Shown: positions 1 to 5,471 of the stretch, one piece after another
Numbering within the stretch: the stretch's first letter is position 1
How the letters are laid out: each line of letters opens with the position of its first letter
Source of the DNA: Desulfurococcales archaeon
GTDB taxonomy: Archaea > Thermoproteota > Thermoprotei_A > Sulfolobales > Acidilobaceae
Direction of reading: 5' to 3'
DNA length: 7,485 bases
Assembly (NCBI GenBank): GCA_015521095.1
Contig: WAOU01000116.1
Location: 1 to 7,485, forward strand
Notes under the pieces: generated by a model
What the model was told of the DNA's origin: nothing
The model's database searches: none
What the model saw: the letters and a program-made list of their open reading frames with translations, nothing else
Translations under genes and position numbers: made by a program

Positions 1-19
1 AAAGTATCTTCCTTGTCAT
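1..19 (-). CDS. possible 5' end of the gene after rpl21e (rpoF expected), cut by window edge
   Basis: An ATG on the minus strand at 19-17 opens a frame reading MTRKIL to the window edge. A GGTAAT element lies just upstream and a TATA-like box 27-35 nt upstream. In many archaea rpl21e is followed by rpoF (Rpo4, the stalk subunit of RNA polymerase), so that is the expected gene. Six codons cannot identify it; the name is an inference from gene order only. Confidence 0.35.
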
Positions 20-45
20 TATTACCAGCCCCTACTAGTATAGGT

Positions 46-54
46 GATTTTTAG
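46..54 (-). promoter_or_regulatory. TATA-like box for the gene starting at 19
   Basis: The minus strand reads CTAAAAATC, centred about 31 nt upstream of the ATG at 19. It lies in the 70-nt gap behind the rpl21e stop. The spacing suits an archaeal TATA box with a near-leaderless transcript. It is a weak call because the gap is AT-rich. Confidence 0.3.
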
Positions 55-88
55 CCTTAATTATATGAGGAAAGAGCGAATATTATAG

Positions 89-388
89 CTAGCCCCTTAG
101 CGGGCGTAGATGCTCGGGCGGTACGTATAGTATTTTCTTCTTCCTACCCAGGTATACTTCAACCTCGTACGCTCTTCCACGCTTACCTGTTATTACGCCT
201 GTTAGGCCATGGAATCTCCTGTGGGGCATTCCATAGTGGAACGAAGGATCTATTTTTATAGCTACTCTCTCACCTAACTTATACTGTCTCAGTATAACCG
301 AGAGCTTCGGGATAGCTCCCTTTTCCCTTATTTTTTTGCGGAGCAGTTTCCTTGTCCTGTGCCTGTAGCCTCTTGGCGGCTTTACCAT
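89..388 (-). CDS. rpl21e: 50S ribosomal protein L21e
   Basis: This is a protein of the archaeal/eukaryotic large ribosomal subunit with no bacterial counterpart of the same family. The 99-aa product has the usual length and a very basic N-terminus (MVKPPRGYRHRTRK). The family signature GMPHRRFHGLTG sits at about residues 53-64, followed by the beta-rich SH3-like core and a C-terminal VPPEHLRPLR segment. The ATG start is supported by a GAGGTG ribosome-binding site 8 nt upstream. It lies 40 nt downstream of pus10 on the same strand, an adjacency seen in other archaea. It may be made both from read-through of pus10 and from a TATA-like box inside the pus10 tail. The ribosome-binding site lies in a short hairpin, listed separately. 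The identification is firm. Confidence 0.96.
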   Translation of the reverse strand: MVKPPRGYRHRTRKLLRKKIREKGAIPKLSVILRQYKLGERVAIKIDPSFHYGMPHRRFHGLTGVITGKRGRAYEVEVYLGRKKKILYVPPEHLRPLRG

Positions 389-395
389 TTTCTCG

Positions 396-411
396 ACACC
401 TCTCTAGGTGT
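396..411 (-). promoter_or_regulatory. rpl21e ribosome-binding site inside a 6-bp hairpin
   Basis: The minus strand reads ACACCT-AGAG-AGGTGT, a perfect 6-bp inverted repeat with a 4-nt loop. The GAGGTG ribosome-binding site of rpl21e (397-402) is formed by the last loop base and the 3' arm, 8 nt before the ATG. The stem could mask the site in a transcript that includes the 5' arm. Six base pairs alone would be marginal at high growth temperature unless a protein holds them. Confidence 0.4.
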
Positions 412-423
412 GAGCATTGAAGG

Positions 424-433
424 GTATTTTAAG
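424..433 (-). promoter_or_regulatory. TATA-like box for rpl21e, overlapping the pus10 stop
   Basis: The minus strand reads CTTAAAATAC across the pus10 stop codon, about 40 nt upstream of the rpl21e ATG. A start about 26 nt downstream would fall near 402, just at the ribosome-binding site and after the 5' arm of the hairpin. This is an inference from spacing only. Confidence 0.35.
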
Positions 434-1754
434 AATGCCCTCTTAGTTTGACAGATACTACGTCGAGCTCTACGCATCTAGCGGGGGCTCCTAGGACCTC
501 GCTGAAGCTAGGAGTGGTCCGACCCTCATCTCCGCTAACAAGTTCCTTGATATAGAGGCCTCCTTCAGCGTTTATGAGGCATTCGAAGACGTGGTCCCAT
601 ATCTTATGGCATTGCATTGAGTATACTTTTCTCCTACGTAGAATGTTGGGTCTCCTGTGGAGTACCCGGCTAGGAGTCTTCTGCATTATGAGTCTATTCG
701 TGAAGAAGGATTCTAGTTCCTTAAGCTTATCATCGTCGATGGGCTCGTCAGAGACTATAAGGGCCTTATAGATCTTCGAGGTTTTCGCCATATCGTCCTT
801 GTATAATTGTACGTCTTTTCTTGAGGCATAGTCCTCGAATCTAAACGATACATAGTTGCTCGACTTATTCGCTTCTTTTTCTAGTTCTCTAAGATGTAGG
901 TGCCGTTTCCGAGGAGTCTTGAACTCAAAGATTGTTGGTCGACCCGATCCAAGCATTCTTGCGTCTACATCTTCTCTGCCTGCTGCGTGTAATACGACTC
1001 TCTCCGCCCCGATTGTGCGGAGAACGCTCCATAGTGCTTCTTCTATACTATAGTATTTTGGCCCGGAGGGAGTAGGCCAATAGGCCTGACTTATCATACG
1101 GCCGGTTTTCCAATATCGGCCTTTTATCAACAGACTATTTACCTGGAGATAGATTGCACCGGCCGGGTATTCTACGAGGAGTGTTGCTTCTGGGTTATCG
1201 AAGTCTACTGTAAGATCCTTGTCGAGGGATTGTATTAGTTTTCCTATTTCTCTCCTGATCTCTGCCTTTATACTTTCTCCGAAGCCTAGCCTAAATTCTA
1301 GTTTAAGCTGGTTCTCTTTATTTATTATTGACCCACTAACTTTTGCTCCGACAATAAACCGCTTTATATCATAAGCTTTCAGGATAGGCATGCTCCTTCT
1401 GCTTATGTCTTCTATAAAGCTATCTAGTAGTCCTCCACAGATTGTGCATCTTGGATTTTCGCCATTGTCGAAGCCCAGCTTTCTCAATAGGGGTTGAGCG
1501 TGTTCGCCTATGTTTTTTGCTATGGTTTCTAGTTGTTCTTTTTTTATCTTCTCGTTTCGTAGCATGTGGTGGAGTTCCATTAATACGACTCTTTTTATGC
1601 TTTCTCCTCGTTGCTTGTTTGACCATCCATATCCTAGTTTCGCGAATAATCGTCCTAGACACCTATCGCATAGAGGATACTTCTCTAGTATCTTTATAGC
1701 AGTGCTTGTCACGTACAGGTACTCGTTGCTCTGCTTGTTACTCAACTTATGCAC
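429..1754 (-). CDS. pus10: tRNA pseudouridine synthase Pus10
   Basis: In archaea Pus10 converts uridine to pseudouridine at position 55, and often 54, in the T-loop of tRNA, the job done by TruB in bacteria. The 441-aa product shows an N-terminal zinc site of two CxxC pairs (C29/C32 and C103/C106) in the THUMP-like accessory region. A KGRYWKTGR motif lies at 211-219. The catalytic segment GREDVDARMLGSGRP is at 259-273, where D262 aligns with the aspartate of the TruA GRTD motif. The C-terminal region (about 401-437) has the family's GRTTPSFSEVLG and ELDVVSV elements. The start is GTG; no ribosome-binding site precedes it and a TATA-like box is centred 26 nt upstream, consistent with a leaderless mRNA. 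It diverges from tfs and precedes rpl21e. The family call is firm; the exact start is less so. Confidence 0.95.
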   Translation of the reverse strand: MHKLSNKQSNEYLYVTSTAIKILEKYPLCDRCLGRLFAKLGYGWSNKQRGESIKRVVLMELHHMLRNEKIKKEQLETIAKNIGEHAQPLLRKLGFDNGENPRCTICGGLLDSFIEDISRRSMPILKAYDIKRFIVGAKVSGSIINKENQLKLEFRLGFGESIKAEIRREIGKLIQSLDKDLTVDFDNPEATLLVEYPAGAIYLQVNSLLIKGRYWKTGRMISQAYWPTPSGPKYYSIEEALWSVLRTIGAERVVLHAAGREDVDARMLGSGRPTIFEFKTPRKRHLHLRELEKEANKSSNYVSFRFEDYASRKDVQLYKDDMAKTSKIYKALIVSDEPIDDDKLKELESFFTNRLIMQKTPSRVLHRRPNILRRRKVYSMQCHKIWDHVFECLINAEGGLYIKELVSGDEGRTTPSFSEVLGAPARCVELDVVSVKLRGHS

Positions 1755-1776
1755 CCGTCTTTTCTCGAAACTGTGT

Positions 1777-1785
1777 CTTTTATGG
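1777..1785 (-). promoter_or_regulatory. pus10 TATA box, leaderless arrangement
   Basis: The minus strand reads CCATAAAAG, centred about 26-27 nt upstream of the GTG start at 1754. That distance places transcription initiation on or next to the start codon, and no ribosome-binding site is seen. Leaderless first genes are common in Crenarchaeota. Confidence 0.5.
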
Positions 1786-1814
1786 CCTCCTATGAAGGTA
1801 TACCTGGGCCTAAG

Positions 1815-1821
1815 AATATAT
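1815..1821 (+). promoter_or_regulatory. TATA-like box for the tfs-led operon
   Basis: AATATAT sits about 48 nt upstream of the tfs start. A start site about 26 nt downstream (near 1844) would leave a leader of roughly 20-30 nt. Together with the pus10 box on the other strand it makes a compact divergent promoter region. Confidence 0.4.
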
Positions 1822-1865
1822 CTAACTATTAGGTCTCTACTACGGAATAGGAAAAGAGTGTACGG

Positions 1866-2258
1866 GTGGGACTAGTGCCGGTTAAAAAACCTAGAAAGCC
1901 GAGAGGAGGATTAAAATTCTGTCCAAAATGCGGCTCGTTAATGTATCCTAGAACAATAGGGGGTAAGAGACAGTTATTCTGTCCAAGCTGTGGCTACGTT
2001 ATGGAGATTAGCGAGGAGGAAATGGACGCTTATAAGATAAAGGTTAAGGCCAAGCGGAGTCCCAAGGACAAGATAATAGTTGTAAACGCTTCTCAGCCTC
2101 CGCCGGATGCTTTAGTGTTGAAAGGACAAGTGAGATGTCCTAAGTGTGGACATGATGAGGTCATATTTTGGATGATGCAGACTAGGTCTGCAGACGAGCC
2201 ACCAACACGATTCTATAGGTGTACGAAATGCGGTCACACATGGAGAGAGTATGCTTAG
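1866..2258 (+). CDS. tfs: transcription factor S (TFS, TFIIS-like)
   Basis: TFS binds archaeal RNA polymerase and triggers cleavage of the nascent RNA so that backtracked complexes resume. The 130-aa product has both expected zinc ribbons: C19/C22/C39/C42 at the N-terminus (resembling RNA polymerase subunit Rpb9) and C91/C94/C119/C122 at the C-terminus. The second ribbon carries the TFIIS-type QTRSADEP tip at 105-112, whose D110-E111 pair enters the polymerase active centre. Typical TFS proteins begin at about the KFCPKCG motif and are near 110 aa; this one has a basic extension of about 16 residues. Starts at GTG 1866 and GTG 1875 are both possible. The second has GGTGG a few bases upstream, but most of the extension stays either way. 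It is the first gene of the plus-strand operon. Confidence 0.95.
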   Translation: MGLVPVKKPRKPRGGLKFCPKCGSLMYPRTIGGKRQLFCPSCGYVMEISEEEMDAYKIKVKAKRSPKDKIIVVNASQPPPDALVLKGQVRCPKCGHDEVIFWMMQTRSADEPPTRFYRCTKCGHTWREYA

Positions 2259-2440
2259 GTAAAGAAGAGCTTCTTGAAGCCTCACTTAACGCTGTAAGAA
2301 AGTTGGAGAAGTATCTTATAGAGGCATCTATTCGAACTCCTCCAACAGTTTCTTCGAGGCAGTTGATAGAAGAGTCCCTAGACATAGTCTATGCATTGCG
2401 GAACATGCTTGCGTTATTACGTGATGAATGTGGCGAGTAA
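2240..2440 (+). CDS. uncharacterised small helical protein between tfs and pcna
   Basis: This gene was not recognised. The 66-aa frame begins at ATG 2240 and overlaps the end of tfs by 19 bp, typical of translational coupling. The product reads as two amphipathic helices (about 7-31 and 40-63) joined by a TPPTVSS linker. It ends in RDECGE and has one cysteine near each end (C5, C61). No metal site, signal peptide or membrane segment is seen. It cannot be Rpo11/RpoL, which lies near tfs and pcna in some archaea, because the Rpo11 sequence pattern is missing. Coding is supported by its position in a gap that would otherwise be anomalous in this tight operon, and by a plausible helical composition. 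An in-frame ATG at 2219 is possible but would lie deeper inside tfs. A small factor helping transcription or the clamp is possible but unproven. Confidence 0.65.
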   Translation: MERVCLGKEELLEASLNAVRKLEKYLIEASIRTPPTVSSRQLIEESLDIVYALRNMLALLRDECGE

Positions 2441-2455
2441 ATAATCGAGGACAAC

Positions 2456-2465
2456 TAATAATATT
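2456..2465 (+). promoter_or_regulatory. possible TATA box for pcna
   Basis: TAATAATATT lies in the only sizeable gap (52 nt) of the operon, centred about 33 nt before the GTG at 2493. A start near 2487 would give an almost leaderless pcna mRNA, which would fit the lack of a ribosome-binding site before that GTG. This is a spacing argument only. Confidence 0.3.
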
Positions 2466-2492
2466 CAGTGGATAAGACAATTAAGTAAAAGG

Positions 2493-3248
2493 GTGAGGTG
2501 CTTGTTCCGATTCAGATTTACAGATGCTAGGACTTGGAGGTATATGGTTGCAAGCATAGAGAAGATAATCGACGAGGGGGTTTTCGTCGCATCAGCAGAA
2601 GGCTTAAGCTTAAGGGCACTAGACACGAGTAGGGTAGCAATGGTTGATCTCTACTATCCACAGGACTCCTTCAAGGAGTATGAAGTAGAAGAAGAGACAG
2701 AGTTTGGAGTGAGCTTTCCCCTTCTCAGCAAAGTACTACGTCGAGCAAGAAAAGACGATGAACTCGAACTCAAAATAGAGGGTAGCTACATAGAAATAAT
2801 CTTCCATGGCAGAGGAACTAGGAGATTCAGGATCCCTCAAATAACGTTAAGCTATGAAAAACTACCCGAGCCTAAGATATCATATACTGTCACGGCGAGA
2901 CTCCTAGGCTCGACATTTAGGGAAGTGGTGAGAACAATAGAGCCTCTCGCAGACGCAATAGTCTTCGAAGCGGATGAAGGAGGAGACAAGCTCTATGTAA
3001 GAGGAGAGGGAGATATAGAAAAAGCCGAGCTCATTCTATCAATGGAGAGAGGAAGCCTTCTAGACCTAGAAGTAGAGTCACCTGATAGATCCATGTATAC
3101 ACTCGAATACTTCTCGGAAATGATCCAGGCAGCGCAGGCAGCAAATATAACAGTGGTCAGATACTCCATGGACGCTCCCATCAGGGTAGACATGGAGTAC
3201 CAGGAAGGTGGAAGGCTGACCTTCTATGTATCGCCGAGAATCGAGTAG
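2493..3248 (+). CDS. pcn: DNA polymerase sliding clamp (PCNA)
   Basis: PCNA forms a trimeric ring on DNA that tethers DNA polymerase, FEN1 and ligase at the fork. The 251-aa product has normal length and the two-domain clamp pattern. Visible features are FRFRFTDARTWRYM at the N-terminus, the conserved EGLSLRALDTSRVAMVDLYY segment (36-55), an acidic and proline-containing interdomain connector around 117-132, and the C-terminal strand ending in FYVSPRIE. Crenarchaeota usually carry three PCNA paralogues forming a heterotrimer; position beside priS matches PCNA2 of Sulfolobus, but subunit identity cannot be settled here. The start could be GTG 2493, with no ribosome-binding site, or TTG 2502. 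The TTG would give MFRFRF, closer to homologues, and has GGTGAGG just upstream. The downstream priS overlaps by 23 bp. Confidence 0.96.
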   Translation: MRCLFRFRFTDARTWRYMVASIEKIIDEGVFVASAEGLSLRALDTSRVAMVDLYYPQDSFKEYEVEEETEFGVSFPLLSKVLRRARKDDELELKIEGSYIEIIFHGRGTRRFRIPQITLSYEKLPEPKISYTVTARLLGSTFREVVRTIEPLADAIVFEADEGGDKLYVRGEGDIEKAELILSMERGSLLDLEVESPDRSMYTLEYFSEMIQAAQAANITVVRYSMDAPIRVDMEYQEGGRLTFYVSPRIE

Positions 3249-4338
3249 CAAGGAATACATAGACCCATCACGCTTCAAAGAACTCAAAACACTAGTATCA
3301 GCACTATACTCCCTCTACTACAAGAGCACGCCGAATATCGAAGAGCCAGAAAATATTATGAGGAGAGAATTCGCATTCCAGTTTTTCGACATGGATTCAT
3401 ATGCTAGGCATCTATCCTTCGATACCTACGAGGAACTTCTAGAGTTTTTAGCAGAGAAGAATCCACGCCACGCATACTATTCTATCGCAGAATACGAGCT
3501 ACCTGAAGCAAAGAGTATGGAGGAGAAAAACTGGCTGGGCTCAGACTTATTGTTTGACTTAGACCTAGACCACCTAGAATACTGTAAAGATAAGAGAGTA
3601 GAAGGCGACAAAGGATATGTTCTCGACGATTCGTGTTATCAAGAAGGCTACAGGTTAATGCTAAGACTCAAGTCCATGATAAAACGCGACTTATCGCCAG
3701 AAGAGATAATAATCTACTTTACAGGACATAGGGGCTTCCATATGCGCGTAATCTGCGAAGAATGTAGGGGTCTGGGCAAAACGGCTAGACGAGAGCTTGC
3801 ACTGTACTTTGCCGGCCAGGAGGTCGATCCACATCTAATTTTCCCCTCTGTACAAGTCGTGAAGAGAGGACGAAGAAAAACAAGGCTAGTCCCTGCACTT
3901 CCAGAAGAAACGGATCCGGGCTGGAGGGGATGGATAGCACAATACATCTATGACAGAAAAGGGAAATCGCTGGTGGACGTTTTCGGAGAATCATGGGAGT
4001 ACGAGGTTCTAAAGATAATTAGCGAGATTTCAGTTCCAATAGATGTCATGGTTACACAAGATCCTAGCCGTCTTACCCGGATTATAGGTAGTCTACACGG
4101 TAAAGGACACTTACTAGTGACGGATGTATCTTCGGGGCTCAGACTACATTATTCTAGGCTTTCACCATTTAAGGGATGGGTCCGCGTAGAATACCTACAG
4201 GACGTCGAGAATATTACATTCATGGGTATAGAGCTGTCTGGACAGGAGAAAAGTAGGGCCGAGATACCCGCATCAATCGCCCTCCACTTAGCTGAGAAAG
4301 GAATAGTTAGGCTCCTAGGAGGCGAAATATATGTCTGA
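3226..4338 (+). CDS. priS: DNA primase small (catalytic) subunit PriS
   Basis: PriS synthesises primers for DNA replication together with PriL. The 370-aa product shows the archaeo-eukaryotic primase motifs in order. They are REFAFQFF...YARHLSF (47-65), the metal-binding pair D111/D113 in LLFDLDLDH, TGHRGFH (166-172), and PIDVMVTQDPSRLTR (271-285) with the third acidic residue (D273 or D279), followed by GSLHGKGH (288-295). Cysteines at 120, 137, 177 and 180 may include the zinc-knob ligands, but the exact set is not clear. The ATG at 3226 lies inside pcna (23-bp overlap). It is preferred because a start at the next ATG, 3358, would remove the N-terminal helix found in homologues. The length is somewhat above the roughly 330 aa of Sulfolobus PriS. 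priL is not in the window. Confidence 0.95.
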   Translation: MYRRESSSKEYIDPSRFKELKTLVSALYSLYYKSTPNIEEPENIMRREFAFQFFDMDSYARHLSFDTYEELLEFLAEKNPRHAYYSIAEYELPEAKSMEEKNWLGSDLLFDLDLDHLEYCKDKRVEGDKGYVLDDSCYQEGYRLMLRLKSMIKRDLSPEEIIIYFTGHRGFHMRVICEECRGLGKTARRELALYFAGQEVDPHLIFPSVQVVKRGRRKTRLVPALPEETDPGWRGWIAQYIYDRKGKSLVDVFGESWEYEVLKIISEISVPIDVMVTQDPSRLTRIIGSLHGKGHLLVTDVSSGLRLHYSRLSPFKGWVRVEYLQDVENITFMGIELSGQEKSRAEIPASIALHLAEKGIVRLLGGEIYV

Positions 4339-4828
4339 AAGGATACCTGCTGGAGGACCCTATAAGGCGGCGGCAGGGCTCCATGAGCCATTAAGCCTAG
4401 AACATCTAATGGAGGCACGTAGGGCCGCCAGCATATACTGTGGAAGCCAGGATGAATACTGTTGCCAGTTCCTACGCCACCTAAAGAAAGCGTCGATACT
4501 TATTGCGAAGGCCCGGATAAAGGATCTTGCAGAGAATACGAGTTATACTGGAATCGACTCAGGCATCCTGAAACTATATAATAGGCTTGTAGAATTCTAT
4601 GCAGACTATATTTCCGCCAGTCTCCTCTCATACGGAGAGAACCCAGTTATGCATTTGAGAACCAGTATCGAGCTAGACGGAGTAAAGTTAGAGAAGGGAG
4701 AATATGTCGAAATGGATCCAGGAAAGGCGGCGGCACTATACGTAGCCGGTATAGCAGAGCCTGTAGAAACGACATTTATTAAAATAGGTACAGCATGTAT
4801 AGGGGAAGAGGAGGAGAGGAGAAAATGA
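4331..4828 (+). CDS. gins15: GINS complex subunit Gins15 (Gins51)
   Basis: Archaeal GINS links MCM helicase to Cdc45/GAN (RecJ-like) and primase in the replisome. The 165-aa product has the A-B domain order of Gins51 proteins. A helical A domain spans about 21-102. A small beta-rich B domain spans about 108-146 (start MHLRTSIELDG, then a GEYVEMDPGKAAALYVAGIAEPV-like stretch read as strands and helix), followed by an acidic tail ending EEEERRK. GINS proteins diverge strongly, so sequence alone gives a moderate call. The place directly after priS, the same as in Sulfolobus where gins15 and priS are neighbours, makes it much stronger. AGGAGG lies 8 nt before the ATG, which overlaps the priS stop by 8 bp. 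Its own stop overlaps the rpl44e start in an ATGA quartet. Confidence 0.85.
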   Translation: MSERIPAGGPYKAAAGLHEPLSLEHLMEARRAASIYCGSQDEYCCQFLRHLKKASILIAKARIKDLAENTSYTGIDSGILKLYNRLVEFYADYISASLLSYGENPVMHLRTSIELDGVKLEKGEYVEMDPGKAAALYVAGIAEPVETTFIKIGTACIGEEEERRK

Positions 4829-5112
4829 GGTTTCCGAAAAGAATAAGGACGTACTGTCCGCGGTGCAACACCCACACAGTACACACAGTACAGGTATACA
4901 AGCACGGTAAGAGGAGGACCATGTCAGAGGGTCAAAGACGCTATATGAGGAAACAGGAAGGATACGGTAGCAAGAGAAGACCAGAGCAGAAGAGATACGC
5001 TAAGGTGACTAAGAAAGTAGTCCTTAGAATACAGTGTACACAGTGCGGTTACAGAAGACACATCTTAAGAGTAAGATTAAAGAAGATAGAGCTCGTAGAT
5101 GTCACGAGGTGA
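4825..5112 (+). CDS. rpl44e: 50S ribosomal protein L44e
   Basis: This large-subunit protein binds near the E site and contacts the CCA end of exiting tRNA; it is shared by archaea and eukaryotes. The 95-aa product has the expected length and zinc ligands C11/C14 (CPRC) and C71/C74 (CTQC). It also has the highly basic, glycine-containing loop around 37-58 (RRYMRKQEGYGSKRRPEQKR) typical of the family. The ATG at 4825 overlaps the gins15 stop as ATGA and is preceded by a purine-rich GGAGGAGAGG ribosome-binding site. A longer frame from ATG 4795 exists but adds residues foreign to L44e and would lie inside gins15. The gene is translationally coupled to the replication genes before it. Confidence 0.96.
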   Translation: MRFPKRIRTYCPRCNTHTVHTVQVYKHGKRRTMSEGQRRYMRKQEGYGSKRRPEQKRYAKVTKKVVLRIQCTQCGYRRHILRVRLKKIELVDVTR

Positions 5113-5120
5113 TGAGGGCC

Positions 5121-5336
5121 ATGGCACAGTTCTTCATTGCAAAGAAGCGGAAAATACTCGTGCCCAAGCCCAGGAGCAGGTTCCTACTAGTCGTATGTCC
5201 AAACTGTGGCAACAAGCAAGTAGTATTCAGCCACGCCACGTTCCCCGTAAGATGCTCGTCATGCGGTACACTACTAGTAAGACCCACAGGAGGAAAAGCC
5301 CAGATCCTAGGCAAAATAGAGAAAATCCTAGGCTAG
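5121..5336 (+). CDS. rps27e: 30S ribosomal protein S27e
   Basis: This small-subunit zinc-ribbon protein is shared by archaea and eukaryotes. From ATG 5121 it is 71 aa, with zinc ligands C26/C29 (CPNC) and C45/C48 (CSSC) separated by the family's VVFSHATFPV stretch, and a PTGGKAQILGKI C-terminus. The chosen start follows the strong GAGGTGAT ribosome-binding site by about 7-8 nt. An in-frame ATG at 5112 overlaps the rpl44e stop by one base but has no such site, because the GAGGTG lies immediately next to it. It would add three residues (MRA). It is the last gene of the operon. The aIF2-alpha gene often found next in archaea is missing. Confidence 0.96.
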   Translation: MAQFFIAKKRKILVPKPRSRFLLVVCPNCGNKQVVFSHATFPVRCSSCGTLLVRPTGGKAQILGKIEKILG

Positions 5337-5337
5337 T

Positions 5338-5391
5338 CAATCACTCTTAATTTTAATCTCTATATCATCTACTCCTTAACAAATGTGATTG
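5338..5391. repeat. 7-bp inverted repeat with a 40-nt spacer after rps27e
   Basis: CAATCAC at 5338-5344 is perfectly repeated in inverted order as GTGATTG at 5385-5391. The AT-rich loop between holds the T-rich stretch after the operon. It could frame a terminator-proximal RNA structure or be chance; 7-bp inverted repeats at this distance are not rare in AT-rich DNA. Confidence 0.3.
5346..5358 (+). terminator. T-rich termination region of the tfs-rps27e operon
   Basis: CTTAATTTTAATC begins 9 nt after the rps27e stop. Archaeal RNA polymerase terminates at T-rich non-template tracts without needing a hairpin, and the next gene downstream has its own TATA box. The tract is short, so this is a modest call. 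Confidence 0.3.
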
Positions 5392-5421
5392 TAACAGAGA
5401 TAGTCATATTTCTAGACAACG

Positions 5422-5429
5422 TATATAAA
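5422..5429 (+). promoter_or_regulatory. TATA box for the 184-aa orphan gene
   Basis: TATATAAA is a near-consensus archaeal TATA box, the best in the window. It is centred about 47 nt upstream of the ATG at 5472. A start site 26-28 nt downstream would fall near 5452, leaving a leader of about 20 nt that contains a GGTG ribosome-binding site. Confidence 0.6.
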
Positions 5430-5451
5430 TATCCTCCCAGTCTCCTATCCC

Positions 5452-5462
5452 CACCAGTGGTG
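5452..5462. promoter_or_regulatory. 11-bp palindrome at the expected transcription start
   Basis: CACCA-G-TGGTG is a perfect inverted repeat around one central base, placed where transcription from the TATA box at 5422 should begin. Its right arm also supplies the GGTG ribosome-binding site, 9 nt before the ATG. It could be an operator half-site pair or a small mRNA structure; chance cannot be excluded. Confidence 0.35.
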
Positions 5463-5471
5463 TTATAATAT

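Noticed and set aside
1442..1875. Long plus-strand frames opposite pus10
   Set aside because: They run antisense through conserved pus10 codons and encode low-complexity hydrophobic or Arg-rich sequence, typical of shadow frames.
2153..2205. Box C-like ATGATGA inside tfs, possible second C/D sRNA
   Set aside because: No CTGA or variant D box and no C' at proper spacing follow it, and the stretch encodes the conserved C-terminal zinc ribbon.
2325..2345. TTCGAAC resembling a tRNA T-loop
   Set aside because: Flanking bases do not form a T-stem, and no acceptor, D or anticodon arms are present.
2421..2492. GTGATGA near the end of the 66-aa gene, possible C/D sRNA
   Set aside because: No D or D' box occurs in the following 70 nt and there is no closing stem.
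5108..5123. GTGATGA at the rpl44e/rps27e junction as a box C
   Set aside because: It is the ribosome-binding site and start region of rps27e; no partner boxes follow.
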